DNA of 64,000 nucleotides from Gammaproteobacteria bacterium (lineage in GTDB: Bacteria; Pseudomonadota; Gammaproteobacteria; Coxiellales; Coxiellaceae), in the NCBI GenBank assembly GCA_026399315.1, contig JAPLRF010000030.1, positions 121,270 to 185,269 of the forward strand, written 5' to 3'. The translations under genes and the position numbers were made by a program. Positions 8,074-19,030 of the stretch are shown here, in pieces. Each line of letters opens with the position of its first letter. Position 1 is the first letter of the stretch. Below the pieces are notes generated by a model. The model searched no databases. It was not told where the DNA came from and saw nothing but the letters and a program-made list of their open reading frames with translations.

Positions 8074-10575
8074 TTATAATTTTCTTTCTACTTGAATCCG
8101 TTCATAACATTCAATTTGATCGCCTGTTTTAACATCATTGTAATTTTTCACGCCGATACCGCAATCCATGCCGTTACGCACTTCGCTTGCATCTTCTTTG
8201 AAGCGACGCAGCGATTCTAGCTGTCCTTCGTATATCACAACGTTATTGCGCAATACACGAATTGGGAGATTACGACGCACAGTGCCTTCAATGACCATAC
8301 AACCCGCAATTGAACCAAATTTTGATGAGCGGAATACTTCACGCACTTGGGCCAAGCCCACAATTTTCTCTTCAAATTTCGGCGCTAATAATCCCGTCAT
8401 GGCTGATCTGATTTCATCAATTAAATCGTAAATAATGCTGTAATAACGCATATCGACAGATTCTTTTTCAACCAAGGCTCTTGCACCAACATCCGCGCGC
8501 ACGTTAAATCCAAGGACAACGGCATTCGACGCCATTGCTAAATTAATATCTGATTCTGCAATACCGCCGACTGCGCCCACAATCACATTCACTTTCACTT
8601 CGGCTGTCGACAATTTATTTAAAGCATCGATAATGGCTTCTAACGAACCTTGTACATCGGCTTTTAATACGATATTCAGTACGGACTGCGCTTCGGCACC
8701 CATTTTTGTAAACAAGTTTTCTAAACGCATTGCGTGCTGTTTTGCCAATCGTACGTCACGGTGTTTACCATGTCGGAATCCTGCGATTTCACGTGCTTTT
8801 CGTTCGTTCGGCACAACGATAGCTTCATCGCCAGCTGATGGTACAGCAGATAATCCCAGCACTTGAACAGGGATAGATGGACCAGCCGATTCTGTTGGCA
8901 AGCCATTATCACCCATCATTGCGCGAATGCGACCAAACTGACTGCCCGCCAACAAAATATCACCTTTCTTCAACAATCCACTTGTAATTAAAATAGTTGC
9001 AACGGGACCGCGTCCTTTATCCAAACGAGATTCTAATATGACGCCATGCGCCATTCCTGTTTTCGGTGCTTTTAATTCCAACACTTCGGCTTGTAATAAA
9101 ATACCTTCCAATAATTTATCAACGCCATCACCTGTTTTTGCAGAAATATAATGGAACATCGTATCGCCGCCCCACTCTTCTGAAATCACCGCGTGTTGGG
9201 ATAATTCTGTTTTGATGCGATCAAGGTCGATATCATGCTTATCCATTTTATTGATCGCCACAATGATCGGCACATTAGCAGCTTTGGCGTGTTTAATGGC
9301 TTCAACCGTTTGGGGCTTCACACCATCGTCTGCTGCAACAACCAAAATAACGATATCCGTGCATTGTGCGCCACGTGCGCGCATTGCAGTAAAGGCTTCA
9401 TGTCCTGGTGTATCTAAAAAGGTAATGGTTCCACGATCCGTATCGACATGATAAGCGCCAATATGCTGCGTAATACCACCTGCTTCGCCAGCCGTTACTT
9501 TTGTACGACGAATGTAATCTAATAGTGATGTTTTACCGTGATCGACATGACCCATAATGGTTACAACAGGTGGACGCGGACTCATTTCTCGGTCAGTTGT
9601 TTCTGTGTAATCTAACAAACCTTCTTCAATTGCGTTTTCCTTTGTCATGACCGGGCGGTGACCCATTTCTTCAACGACCAATACAGCCGTGTCTTGATCA
9701 ATCACCTGATTGATCGTCACTAGAGCACCCATGCCCATCATTACTTTAATCACTTCAGCCGCTTTAACTTTCATTTTCTGTGCTAATTCAGCAACTGAAA
9801 TTGTTTCAGGAATACTGACATCATGTGTTTCTTTGGCAACAGGTTTTTCAAAACCATGTTCAATGCTGGCTTTTTCTTTTACTTTAAATTTCTTTCGACG
9901 ACGATGACCACCATAATAGCCATCACCCTCTTCATCATCGTCAGTTTGCACAACCAAGGGATTGAAGCGACGCGTGCGCACATCCTGAAGTTTAACGGCT
10001 TTTTTCCGATTCACTTCCTTTTCTTCTTCATCTTCACCGAAACCCGATTTGCCTTTTTTGGCTTTTTTTCCAATCGTAATTTCTTTCGGCTCTGTTTTCA
10101 CTGGTGTTTCAGTAGTGTTTTTTTGCAGTGGTGTTTTATCACTGGCCTTTAGCGGTTTTTCTGGTGTTTTTGTTATTGCTTGTTGTGATTCAGGTTTTGC
10201 AATTTCAGCTGTTGCTTCAGATGTTGTTTTTACAATTGGTACAACCACGGGCGCTACCACTGTAACTGTAGGTGGTTTAACCGTGCGCTTTGTACGCACT
10301 TCCACATTAACGCTTTTTTTACCTTGCATGACCACGCTGCTTTGTCGATTCGATCGTGCTTGCATCGTCATTTTAGGGCGCGCAGTCTCTGACGCTGTAG
10401 CAGATGCCGCAACGTTACGGTTTTTTAAATACAATAATAATTTTCGTTTTTCATCATCTGAAATGGCTTGGTCATCGCTCTGAACGTCAACACCCGCCTC
10501 TTTCAATTGCTCTTTCAGATGATCGGGAGTCATACGAACTAACTCCGCTAATTGCTTAATCGTGACGTTTGCCAT
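8074..10575 (-). CDS. infB: Translation initiation factor IF-2
   Basis: GTPase that positions initiator fMet-tRNA on the 30S subunit and promotes subunit joining. 833 residues: an N-terminal IF2_N domain ([29 protein letters not shown]), a long charged linker rich in Lys, Thr and Val, a second IF2_N region ([21 protein letters not shown] near 265), then the G domain with GHVDHGKTS (G1), DTPGHEAF (G3), NKMDK (G4) and SAK (G5), and domains II to IV ending in the conserved [21 protein letters not shown] block. All GTP-binding motifs are intact. Start is the ATG at 10575. It is preceded by nusA, as in most gammaproteobacteria. Confidence 0.98.
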   Translation of the reverse strand: MANVTIKQLAELVRMTPDHLKEQLKEAGVDVQSDDQAISDDEKRKLLLYLKNRNVAASATASETARPKMTMQARSNRQSSVVMQGKKSVNVEVRTKRTVKPPTVTVVAPVVVPIVKTTSEATAEIAKPESQQAITKTPEKPLKASDKTPLQKNTTETPVKTEPKEITIGKKAKKGKSGFGEDEEEKEVNRKKAVKLQDVRTRRFNPLVVQTDDDEEGDGYYGGHRRRKKFKVKEKASIEHGFEKPVAKETHDVSIPETISVAELAQKMKVKAAEVIKVMMGMGALVTINQVIDQDTAVLVVEEMGHRPVMTKENAIEEGLLDYTETTDREMSPRPPVVTIMGHVDHGKTSLLDYIRRTKVTAGEAGGITQHIGAYHVDTDRGTITFLDTPGHEAFTAMRARGAQCTDIVILVVAADDGVKPQTVEAIKHAKAANVPIIVAINKMDKHDIDLDRIKTELSQHAVISEEWGGDTMFHYISAKTGDGVDKLLEGILLQAEVLELKAPKTGMAHGVILESRLDKGRGPVATILITSGLLKKGDILLAGSQFGRIRAMMGDNGLPTESAGPSIPVQVLGLSAVPSAGDEAIVVPNERKAREIAGFRHGKHRDVRLAKQHAMRLENLFTKMGAEAQSVLNIVLKADVQGSLEAIIDALNKLSTAEVKVNVIVGAVGGIAESDINLAMASNAVVLGFNVRADVGARALVEKESVDMRYYSIIYDLIDEIRSAMTGLLAPKFEEKIVGLAQVREVFRSSKFGSIAGCMVIEGTVRRNLPIRVLRNNVVIYEGQLESLRRFKEDASEVRNGMDCGIGVKNYNDVKTGDQIECYERIQVERKL

Positions 10576-10620
10576 AATGTTTAAAATCCTAATAGTGTCA
10601 ATGTGAATGTAAGTTGTCAG

Positions 10621-10680
10621 GGATCGGGGATCAGGGATCAGTATTTATAACTGATAGCTGATCTCAGATAACCGATCACT
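10621..10680. repeat. GATCAGGGATCAG-type repeat between nusA and infB
   Basis: A cluster of GGATCGGGGATCAGGGATCA and, after an AT-rich centre, CTGATCTCAGATAACCGATC. Related clusters occur at 40691-40765, 41293-41320, 44609-44660 and a fragment at 58280-58300. Arms are partly complementary, so a long imperfect hairpin is possible. Confidence 0.6.
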
Positions 10681-10681
10681 T

Positions 10682-12172
10682 TCACTCGAACCAATGTGCT
10701 CTTGCACTCATAATTAACTTACCTGCAGCTTCTTTATCCATTTGCAACAGGTCATATAATTCATCCGTTGATAATTCCGCTAAATCATCGCGTGTTACAA
10801 TGCCGTGACTCGCTAATTTAGCCGCTAATTCAGCTGTAACGCCTTCAACAGACAATAAATCTTCTTCGGGTAGCTTTTGACTGGCACTATCACCCATTAA
10901 TTCTTGTGTTAACAATACGTCACTTGCACGACGTTGTAATTCTTCTGCCATCGTATCGTCAAAACCTTCAATTGATTTTAATTCAGCTATCGGCACATAA
11001 GCGAGTTCTTCTAATGAAGTGAACCCTTCTGCAACCAATATATCCGCAACTGTTTCATCAATATCCAATTTACTCATAAACACATCTTTATGTTTACTGG
11101 ATTCAGACGCTTCTTTCACTGTCGCATCTTGCTCTGTCATCACGTTGAGTGTCCAGCCAGTTAATTCACTGGCCAATCTTACATTTTGACCTGAGCGACC
11201 AATCGCTTGCGCCAATTGCTCTTCTGTTACCACAATATCCATCGAATGATGATCTTCATCAACTACAATTGAAGAGACTTCTGCTGGCGCCATGGCATTA
11301 ATAACGAGCTGCGCTGGATTAGCATCCCACAAAATAATATCAACACGTTCGCCATTTAACTCATTCGAAACGGCTTGAACACGCGCACCACGCATGCCGA
11401 CACACGCGCCAATAGGATCAACTCGGCCATCATTGGTTTTCACGGCAATTTTCGCCCTGGAACCGGGATCACGCGCCGCACCCATAATCATAATGACTTC
11501 TTCACCGATTTCAGGCACTTCAATTTTAAATAATTCCATTAAAAATTCAGGAGAAATACGGCTTAATAATAATTGTGGGCCGCGTTTTTCTTTACGAACA
11601 TCTTTTAAATAAACGCGGATACGATCACTCACTCGGAATGCTTCGCGTGGAATCATCTCTTCGCGCAATAATAAACCTTCTGCGTTTTCACCCATATCTA
11701 AAATGACATGATCACGCGTTACACGTTTTACAGTGCCCACCAACAAGGTGCCAATTTTAGCTTGATATTGTCCGATAATTTTATCACGCTCTGCTTCACG
11801 CACTTTTTGAACCAATACTTGCTTTGCTTGTTGCGCAGCAATACGACCAAACTCGGGGTTTTCAACGGATTCTTCAATAACATCGCCAATAGATAAATCA
11901 GCATCAATTGTTTGCGCCTGAGATAAGGCCATTACTTGCTCTGGATATTCATGCATGTCAACAGCATCATCAGCGATCACTTCCCAACGACGGAAACTTT
12001 CGTAATCGCCTGTTTTGCGATCAATCGCAACGCGAATCAAAGGTTCATCTGGCATGTATCGCTTTTCAACAATGGATGCCAGAGAAGCTTCAATCGCTTC
12101 AAAAATAACTTCTTCTTCCACGCCACGTTCGTTAGCGATGGATTGGGCAATTAATAGGATGTCTTTATTCAT
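10682..12172 (-). CDS. nusA: Transcription termination/antitermination protein NusA
   Basis: RNA-polymerase-associated factor modulating pausing, termination and antitermination. 496 residues in the gammaproteobacterial layout: N-terminal polymerase-binding domain (MNKDILLIAQSIANERGV, residues 1-125), S1 domain (about 135-200), two KH domains (KIAVKTNDGRVDPIGACVGMRG near 250 and AIGRSGQNVRLASELTGW near 325) and two C-terminal acidic helix-hairpin-helix repeats (LVAEGFTSLEELAYVP and ASHGIVTRDDLAELS). AAGG lies about nine bases upstream of the ATG. Cotranscribed with rimP and infB. Confidence 0.98.
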   Translation of the reverse strand: MNKDILLIAQSIANERGVEEEVIFEAIEASLASIVEKRYMPDEPLIRVAIDRKTGDYESFRRWEVIADDAVDMHEYPEQVMALSQAQTIDADLSIGDVIEESVENPEFGRIAAQQAKQVLVQKVREAERDKIIGQYQAKIGTLLVGTVKRVTRDHVILDMGENAEGLLLREEMIPREAFRVSDRIRVYLKDVRKEKRGPQLLLSRISPEFLMELFKIEVPEIGEEVIMIMGAARDPGSRAKIAVKTNDGRVDPIGACVGMRGARVQAVSNELNGERVDIILWDANPAQLVINAMAPAEVSSIVVDEDHHSMDIVVTEEQLAQAIGRSGQNVRLASELTGWTLNVMTEQDATVKEASESSKHKDVFMSKLDIDETVADILVAEGFTSLEELAYVPIAELKSIEGFDDTMAEELQRRASDVLLTQELMGDSASQKLPEEDLLSVEGVTAELAAKLASHGIVTRDDLAELSTDELYDLLQMDKEAAGKLIMSARAHWFE

Positions 12173-12188
12173 GATGTTCTACCTTCTT

Positions 12189-12659
12189 CTATGACTGTGA
12201 CTGTGACGGTGATTGAGCACTCACCAAATTCGCCTTTTGAACTTCATTTAATTTCACGCTAATTGTATTAGTATCAACAAGCAGAAAAATTTTATCCTCT
12301 GCTATTTTTTCAATACGACCGACTAATTGTCGACGATTATCTTGCGAGGAACGCAATTTTATTTTTACGTTCTGGCCCACATAACGTTCAAAATGCGCCA
12401 GTGTTAATAATAAACGATCCAACCCTGGCGAGGAAACTTCTAGCTGGTAATGATTTTTAATGGGGTCCTCTACATCTAACAAGGCCCCAATTTCTCTGCT
12501 CACGACAGTACAATCTTCCAAGGTTACGCCGCTTTCGCGATCGATATAAATACGCAGTAGCGCTTGATTGCCTGATTTTCGTAGATCGCAAGCCCATAAA
12601 TCCAAGCCCAATGAACGAATGGTTGGCTCGATTAAATCATGTATGCGTTTGTCTAACAT
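12189..12659 (-). CDS. rimP: Ribosome maturation factor RimP
   Basis: Factor needed for 30S subunit maturation. The product has the family features LIEPTIRSLGLDLW, LRIYIDRESGVTLEDCTVVSREIGALLDVEDPI and YQLEVSSPGLDRLL. I choose MLDKRIHDL (ATG at 12659) because it fits the usual family N-terminus. A Met five codons upstream (12674) gives the odd extension MGCCC but has GGTGA six bases before it, so the longer form is possible. The gene is first in the nusA-infB unit, directly after the initiator tRNA and its terminator. Confidence 0.95.
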   Translation of the reverse strand: MLDKRIHDLIEPTIRSLGLDLWACDLRKSGNQALLRIYIDRESGVTLEDCTVVSREIGALLDVEDPIKNHYQLEVSSPGLDRLLLTLAHFERYVGQNVKIKLRSSQDNRRQLVGRIEKIAEDKIFLLVDTNTISVKLNEVQKANLVSAQSPSQSQS

Positions 12660-12694
12660 GCAACAACATCCCATTAAATGTCACCGCGAAGTGA

Positions 12695-12720
12695 CAAAAA
12701 AGGGGCACAAGGCCCCTTTA
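12695..12720 (-). terminator. Rho-independent terminator after initiator tRNA
   Basis: On the minus strand: AAAGGGGC-CTTGT-GCCCCTTTTTT, a GC-rich stem of about eight pairs ending in a U run, 12 bases beyond the tRNA CCA. It would separate the tRNA from rimP, unless read-through feeds the downstream genes, as for E. coli metY. Confidence 0.8.
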
Positions 12721-12731
12721 TCAATAACATA

Positions 12732-12808
<77 letters not shown>

Positions 12809-12821
12809 ATAATCAGACGCA

Positions 12822-12850
12822 ATAGTAATGGGAAAATATCTTTAATACAA
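12822..12850 (-). promoter_or_regulatory. Sigma-70 promoter of the tRNA-fMet/rimP unit
   Basis: Minus strand TTGTAT (12850-12845), 17-base spacer, TACTAT (12827-12822), about 13 bases before the tRNA 5' end. Spacing is ideal and both hexamers are close to consensus. It lies immediately downstream of the AAA gene's stop codon. Confidence 0.6.
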
Positions 12851-12864
12851 GTGTTATTTGCCCG

Positions 12865-15800
12865 TTATCTGCACGTTTTCAAAAAATCATTTCTGTAGTG
12901 TGCTGAAACATCCGGGAGTGCTCGAAGCAAGCATCGCAATGTGGGGTCCGAGCTGGTTTGCTGCAATGCGAGAAAATCATCCACCAGTGCATCACTATCA
13001 ATATCACCACTTTCACCCAACAAGATTTGCTTTATATCCTCTTTTGTCGGTTTTTGTAATTCAAGCATTAGACAGCGATTGGACAATGCAGGATCTATAA
13101 TACAACGCCCTTGATTGTATGCATGATTGCCTGTTGCGATTAAGAAAAAACCAGGCTTCCTCGCCGCCTCGCCCGTTTCAAAATCCTCACCCGTTAGCAA
13201 TTTGTTGATTATTTTTGCCCATCGACCATCTGAGTAGCAATTCATTTCATCCGCCCAAATACCAGTACCCGAATGGAATGCATTTAACAGTAGGGTTTCT
13301 TTATCCGCTAACGCCACGCTCCCATCAATTTTAATAAACTCGCAACAGTATTTTCTTAGCGTGAATTCAACCAATTCGCTTTTGCCAACACCAGGTTCAC
13401 CCAAAATAAAAATACCGTTCAGCCCAATACCAGAATGTAATTTTCCAGCACGCTGCAGTTTTTTGATTTGAATAAACACAGCGATTTGCGATCGAATAGA
13501 GGCGCTGGATTCAGTCAATACAAATTGACTGGTCGTATCGCTTTTCTTTGAAAATAAACGGAAATAAAAATTTGCTTCAAATTGATTTTCTGATTTCTTT
13601 TGAGACAAGCAATAAGACAAAATAAACTGCTGCAGCTGCCGAACGGTCATGTTGTTTTTATTCAGATACGCGTCAATAAATACCACGCAATCATTTTTAA
13701 AATGATCCTCAGGAAGCGCTAAATGCGCGGAATCGAAAATAGGTTTTAATAATTCGTAATAAATATAGGCCGGAGGGAAATCAGAAAAATGGAATTCCGG
13801 TATTGAATTATCCTCAAATAATTTTTGTTCAATACGACCACCACCATAATCAAGCGGATTGCGTGCAAAGACGACTTTATGATTTTCATCTAACAAAATC
13901 AATTTCCCACGATATAGAATTTTCCGCGATCCGCCCGTTTTTAATGGCGAAAAAATAGTATAATGTTGATTATCAAGGTTAGATTCATCGATAAATAATA
14001 TTTTTATATTACTTGATTTGTCATTCGCCCACTTCTCAAATTGAATTATTTCACGATAGATTAAAAAATTCGAAGGGGTTTCATTGTCTAAAATTTTCAT
14101 CAGGCGACTTTTACCGCATCCCGTCTTACTGATCAGCTGCACGATCGCAGCATCAACAAACAGGGATAACAATTGTGCTTTTCTGTTTTCAATAAACGCA
14201 AGAGCGTCGTCTTTTTCTAACGATGCAGAATGCCGGTGATCAGGCTCTTGAACAACCATAGGCGCTCTCTTCACGCTCTCTGGATAATACTTCACTGAAA
14301 TAGAACCCAGCCAATTTAAACCATTCAGACAAGATGAATTCACATCATCGAAAAGTGATTTATCTTCAATGATCAGTATCAGCTTTCCAGGAATAAAAAC
14401 TTTTTCGCCATTTAGCCACAGATAACGATTGACCGGAAATAGCATTGTGCTCATCATCGATAAAAGGTCATCAGGGAATTCACCTTTCAAAATAATCGTA
14501 CCGCTTTTTTTCAGATGGGATAAAACATCGCTTTCTTTAACAGTGAAGTCCGAAAAACCACTTTCACTTTTCTGATGAGTAACAGCAAAAAATAAATCTT
14601 GAAAAGAATAATCCTCGACATCCAAAACAAGCACATCAGAATTCAGAATTAAAATCTCCGACGACAAAGAGGTCGTATCATTGCTTATATAAACACAATC
14701 ACACTTTTCAACAGCAGCAGAAGTGCGTTTTATCACTTCATAGACACAACTTCCAGGTAAAACAACCGTATCAGCTAAACTCAAAATCAAGGTAGTATTG
14801 TTTTTTTCCGCAACACTGAATAATGTCCACCATTGCACCTCTGCTAAAGGTGTTGTGATAAACAATAACAAATCCTTATTAGCAAATACTGCGAGTAATC
14901 CTGGCGTATTTTTATATAAGCCATCTAAAATTAATTTATCATTTAACAGAAGGTCATAATTGTACGTATTGATTTCAAAGTAAAGCGCACTAGGATCAAA
15001 AGCAGTCGCATTGACAGTGACTGGTGATATTTTAAAGGATGAGAAATCATAACCATCTTCAAAATCAAAAATAACATTTTCAGCAATGAACAATTGATAG
15101 CCGCAGTAATCAAAATGTCCTTGTGCTCGCGACTTTGAAAGGAATTTTTTTATTTCCATTTCATCTTCCTTTCGAAAATGCTGTATTAAAACTACTTTCT
15201 CACGCAAGGATGAAGCGCATTGCCTAGAAAAATCAGACTCGAGCCACACCATTTTATTATCGTCTAACACAATAGGGCCGAATAATTTTTTCTGCCAATC
15301 AACCGCACCTTGCAAATCAACTCTAAGTATATCTTTTCTTTCATGCGGTTTTTCATTAGAAATAAAATCAGCCTTCACATTTAAAATAATATCCTGACGA
15401 GACAAAAATGAGCGGTCGCTGGGCATGACATCAGTTATTGCAATGACACACACATTGTCAGGAATGGCACACCCACAAATAGACCGCGCTTTAATATCAA
15501 ACGCCGCATTAATTGAAACAAGTGTTTGCGCATCAAGCGCCGATTCGCGAATGTCAATTAATAGATAGCGACGACGTTGAACATCTAGCGGTCTGTCTTG
15601 CAAAAAAAATACTAACGAACTTGAATTTTGGATGATGGGCTTACGATCTTGATCAATTATCACTTGTTTTTTTTCAGCGGACAATAGTTTAATATTGTCC
15701 ATATAAAAGATTTTATTTTTATCTCTCGCGTAGTTTTTCAATAGCGCATTTGAGACTTCTTCTACGGAATCGACGCGAACCAACATTTTTTTATACGCAT

Positions 15801-18087
15801 CATTTTCTATCGCCCTCAAAAATTTATCGCTGGATTCGCAAATTTCAGGATGGAATGTTTTTATCAAGAATGATTCTAATTTGTTTTTTTCAGTAAATAA
15901 AGCACCACGATCACTTTCACTGACGGTCGTTGATTCCAAATTAATAGTAGAATTAGCGGAAATCCCAGTCTCATTCTCGTAGACTAATGTTGTATTGGCA
16001 CCACCTCCTAAATCAATCGAGACCCATGTGCCATAATTTAATACTTCAATTACCTGATGATTATTATTAATAGTAATAATGCGAACACGATTAGCATAAT
16101 GCGGCGCAACCTTTTCGATTCTCTTGGCGACAGCCAATGCACGATGCCAACAAACACCTGCACGGTCCGCATAAAGTTGATCACACCAATTATCGTAGCT
16201 TATGCAGTTTCCCAATTCAGGGATAGGTTTATTTTCATCCGCAACAAGAGAAAAACCCGATGATTCTTGACGATATTCATCAATAATCTGACGAATAGGG
16301 TCATCAAAATGCAATTGTTGGTATTGATCATTCAGAAAATACTTTTTCTCGACCCCAACAACATAAGTAATCTCCACAGCGGCTTCTGTGTAAGCCTGGT
16401 AAAAGCCATCATCGCCTTTGAAAATTGCTAATGCTGATGTAAGTTGATTATTGTTGACGACACCCACAACACACTCATGCGCATGGATCGACAATAACCT
16501 TGTCCAACCTCGTAAAAGATTTTGCGAAAACTTAGCATAAAAATAATTATCATCAATCAAGCGCAATGATTGAATCCAGTCCTCATCACAAGAATTAACA
16601 GGGATTTCTGTTATGTTTATTGGCGAAACCGATTTGACATTCAGGCCAGAATCATCATACTCATATTGAACTACACCTGTTCGCACATAATCCACAAAAA
16701 AACCAACACTCAAAATCTCCCCACTTTCAACCATCATGTAGGTTTGATGATTGGACCCAGTATCGTGAATCACTTGACTAGCGCAAAGTGATTGATTATG
16801 AACGTATAGTATATTTGGGGGTTTTTGATAAGTTGCCTCTAAAAATAGATCTTCATTGTACATTTCCTGATGTCTTGCAAAATAAGCTATATTTAAGCTA
16901 CCGAGCGAGCCTGAAACTGAACCCAAATATAAATTTGGCACTTCTATTGTTGTTACGTTCTCAAAAGTAGTAATGACAAAATCATACAAACTGTTAAATT
17001 CAAGATCCAGTGACATTAGCGCGCTATCACTTTTTGGAATTGGCATTGCAAATTTAACAGCCATAATTTTATCGACATCTAGCAAGCCATTTTTAATGGC
17101 CAAGTCTAAAACAGAAATTGATTTTTCAGTGACAGATTGAATCTCAAGTAAAAGCGGTTCGCGAATCTGAAAATCAGGATAATGCATTTCCTTAAAATAG
17201 GGTGTTAATTCAGAATGAGACTCCAAAATATTTTTCAAATCTAAAAACGTCAAGCGAGAACGCAGTTCATTGTCTGATAAAATTAATTGCGCTATCAGCA
17301 CAGAGTGGTCAGAACTATTGTAAAGCATCTCAACAGAAAAATAGTGACGAAGTTGCGGGATAAGCAAAGCAATTAGCCAATGCTCTTTTGTAAAATTTAT
17401 TTCTTCGTCAGGGTTTAACACAATACAATCAATTAACTTTCGATATTGCGTGTTTTTCAAAAAAACGTCATGAATCGCGTCTGCCACAGCACTCACTTGA
17501 AATTCAGAAAGGGAGCGAATGGTGATATTTATTTTGGCAGAAACCAATGCGGCATTAATACAATCTATAACAGGCCGCATATCAATCACCCGACTCGGAA
17601 CAGGAACCCAAGAGGAGAGATGATTTTCAGAATGAGCTTCGGTACTGTTACACACTTCAAATTTATACTGGTTGTAAGTATAGCCTACACCGACTTTTCT
17701 TGGCGATTGCACTGCGCAAAGCAGTTCGCGCATCATTGCGAAATCAAGCGTTACGATTTTATCACGCGCAATACCATATTTTTCGACTATTTCCCTACAT
17801 TGACGCTCAACCAAACACTCACCAAGCAACTCTTCTTCAAGCCACAAAGGAAAAATATTAAACCCTTCTTGCTCCAAAAAAGCAGCAATGGCGAATAAAT
17901 CAACTTGCGAAACACCCACGGTACTTTCACTTGTAAACAAGATTGTTTTTTGCTGCCTTTCATTAGCAGGCGCTGTGCTGCACTGCCATGGCTGTCCATC
18001 AATAGCTGAACAGGGGTCAAACAGTGCTGACGGAGAAACGCCTTGAGACATTCGTTGACGATAATATAAAAAATCAGGTAGCTTCAT
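12865..18087 (-). CDS. Giant double-AAA protein with transglutaminase-like triad (candidate effector)
   Basis: 1740 residues, starting MKLPDFLYYRQRMSQG with GGTGA about nine bases upstream. Two P-loops are visible in the last quarter: TGCGKS near 1323 and LGEPGVGKSELVEF near 1560. The second has Walker B-like GIWADEMN near 1608 and DPALSNRCLMLE near 1665, the layout of dynein-related/MoxR AAA modules (AAA_5), as in midasin. Around residues 640-700, AGVCWHRA (Cys646), NNNHQVIEV (His677) and GTWVSIDLGGG (Asp692) reproduce the order and spacing of a transglutaminase-like cysteine hydrolase. There is no signal peptide or membrane segment. The remainder is unrecognised and AT-rich. It lies between nuo and the tRNA-fMet locus, where related genomes have nothing comparable. 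ATPase is clear; hydrolase role and secretion are inference. Confidence 0.7.
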   Translation of the reverse strand: MKLPDFLYYRQRMSQGVSPSALFDPCSAIDGQPWQCSTAPANERQQKTILFTSESTVGVSQVDLFAIAAFLEQEGFNIFPLWLEEELLGECLVERQCREIVEKYGIARDKIVTLDFAMMRELLCAVQSPRKVGVGYTYNQYKFEVCNSTEAHSENHLSSWVPVPSRVIDMRPVIDCINAALVSAKINITIRSLSEFQVSAVADAIHDVFLKNTQYRKLIDCIVLNPDEEINFTKEHWLIALLIPQLRHYFSVEMLYNSSDHSVLIAQLILSDNELRSRLTFLDLKNILESHSELTPYFKEMHYPDFQIREPLLLEIQSVTEKSISVLDLAIKNGLLDVDKIMAVKFAMPIPKSDSALMSLDLEFNSLYDFVITTFENVTTIEVPNLYLGSVSGSLGSLNIAYFARHQEMYNEDLFLEATYQKPPNILYVHNQSLCASQVIHDTGSNHQTYMMVESGEILSVGFFVDYVRTGVVQYEYDDSGLNVKSVSPINITEIPVNSCDEDWIQSLRLIDDNYFYAKFSQNLLRGWTRLLSIHAHECVVGVVNNNQLTSALAIFKGDDGFYQAYTEAAVEITYVVGVEKKYFLNDQYQQLHFDDPIRQIIDEYRQESSGFSLVADENKPIPELGNCISYDNWCDQLYADRAGVCWHRALAVAKRIEKVAPHYANRVRIITINNNHQVIEVLNYGTWVSIDLGGGANTTLVYENETGISANSTINLESTTVSESDRGALFTEKNKLESFLIKTFHPEICESSDKFLRAIENDAYKKMLVRVDSVEEVSNALLKNYARDKNKIFYMDNIKLLSAEKKQVIIDQDRKPIIQNSSSLVFFLQDRPLDVQRRRYLLIDIRESALDAQTLVSINAAFDIKARSICGCAIPDNVCVIAITDVMPSDRSFLSRQDIILNVKADFISNEKPHERKDILRVDLQGAVDWQKKLFGPIVLDDNKMVWLESDFSRQCASSLREKVVLIQHFRKEDEMEIKKFLSKSRAQGHFDYCGYQLFIAENVIFDFEDGYDFSSFKISPVTVNATAFDPSALYFEINTYNYDLLLNDKLILDGLYKNTPGLLAVFANKDLLLFITTPLAEVQWWTLFSVAEKNNTTLILSLADTVVLPGSCVYEVIKRTSAAVEKCDCVYISNDTTSLSSEILILNSDVLVLDVEDYSFQDLFFAVTHQKSESGFSDFTVKESDVLSHLKKSGTIILKGEFPDDLLSMMSTMLFPVNRYLWLNGEKVFIPGKLILIIEDKSLFDDVNSSCLNGLNWLGSISVKYYPESVKRAPMVVQEPDHRHSASLEKDDALAFIENRKAQLLSLFVDAAIVQLISKTGCGKSRLMKILDNETPSNFLIYREIIQFEKWANDKSSNIKILFIDESNLDNQHYTIFSPLKTGGSRKILYRGKLILLDENHKVVFARNPLDYGGGRIEQKLFEDNSIPEFHFSDFPPAYIYYELLKPIFDSAHLALPEDHFKNDCVVFIDAYLNKNNMTVRQLQQFILSYCLSQKKSENQFEANFYFRLFSKKSDTTSQFVLTESSASIRSQIAVFIQIKKLQRAGKLHSGIGLNGIFILGEPGVGKSELVEFTLRKYCCEFIKIDGSVALADKETLLLNAFHSGTGIWADEMNCYSDGRWAKIINKLLTGEDFETGEAARKPGFFLIATGNHAYNQGRCIIDPALSNRCLMLELQKPTKEDIKQILLGESGDIDSDALVDDFLALQQTSSDPTLRCLLRALPDVSAHYRNDFLKTCR

Positions 18088-18179
18088 TTTAATTTTTCAC
18101 CAGTTTTAATATGCTAATCTTACGCAATAAAGATTAAGGGAATCTTAAGGTCGAAATTCAACTTTGAAGGCGAAATGGT

Positions 18180-18977
18180 ATGTCCATGATAGCTGCTATC
18201 CAAATGTGCTCATCCGATAATGTCGATGAAAATTTATTCATTGTTACGCAATTAATTACAGAAGCCGCAGAAAATGGTGCGCAATTAATTGTGTTGCCAG
18301 AAATGTTTTCAATAATGGGGAAATGTCCATCTGATAAAATTGAGGTGAAAGAAAATGCAGGTTTTGGAAAAGCACAAAATTGTCTTTCTGATTTAGCAAA
18401 AAAATTAAACGTGTGGATTATAGGTGGCACCATCCCTATCGCTTGCGATAATAAAAATAAAGTGCGTGCCGCCTGTCTTGTTTATAACAACAAAGGTGAA
18501 AGCGTTGCACGTTACGATAAAATTAATTTATTTGATGTGGCTTTATCAGAAACTGAATCTTACAGAGAATCTGATACAGTAGAATCTGGTAATGAAACAA
18601 TTGTAATCGACACACCCTTTGGAAAATTGGGATTATGTGTTTGCTATGACATTCGATTTTCAAATTTATTTATCGAACTGGCTAAATGTGGCGCTGAAAT
18701 TATCGCTATTCCCGCTGCATTTACAGTAAAAACAGGAGAAGCACACTGGGAATTATTGATGCGCGCGCGTGCGGTTGAGAATTTTTCTTATGTTATTGGT
18801 GCATGCCAGGCAGGAATACATTCAAATGGAAGACAAACCTACGGGCACACATTAATTGTTGATCCATGGGGAACTGTTATTTCAGAACTCAAAGAACCGT
18901 CATTCGGAATTGCTTATGCGAAAATTGATTTAAAAAAATTGCATTCAATTCGGAAGATGATTCCAACAGTAAAGTAA
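18180..18977 (+). CDS. Nitrilase-family amidohydrolase (Nit2/omega-amidase-like)
   Basis: Cytosolic carbon-nitrogen hydrolase of 265 residues. The Glu-Lys-Cys triad is complete: Glu41 in LPEMFS, Lys114 in YDKINLFD, Cys155 in GLCVCYDIRF. C-terminal GRQTYGHTLIVDPWG is typical. Members closest to this pattern hydrolyse deaminated glutathione or omega-amides such as 2-oxoglutaramate; which applies here is unknown. In many gammaproteobacteria this gene is near tldD; here tldD is 26 kb away. The start at 18180 (ATGTCCATG) has GAAGG about 11 bases upstream; the second ATG two codons later is equally possible. Confidence 0.85.
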   Translation: MSMIAAIQMCSSDNVDENLFIVTQLITEAAENGAQLIVLPEMFSIMGKCPSDKIEVKENAGFGKAQNCLSDLAKKLNVWIIGGTIPIACDNKNKVRAACLVYNNKGESVARYDKINLFDVALSETESYRESDTVESGNETIVIDTPFGKLGLCVCYDIRFSNLFIELAKCGAEIIAIPAAFTVKTGEAHWELLMRARAVENFSYVIGACQAGIHSNGRQTYGHTLIVDPWGTVISELKEPSFGIAYAKIDLKKLHSIRKMIPTVK

Positions 18978-18982
18978 TTTGC

Positions 18983-19027
18983 ACGTTCACACGCAGCCTT
19001 CCGGCCGCGTGTTTCTGAGCTGTTTGA
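18983..19027. repeat. Small palindromic repeat between nit and nuoN
   Basis: CACGTTCACACGCAGCCTTC then CGGCCGCGTGTTTCTGAGCT. Placed in the gap between two convergent genes, five bases from the nuoN stop; it could act as a bidirectional hairpin. Confidence 0.7.
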
Positions 19028-19030
19028 TAA

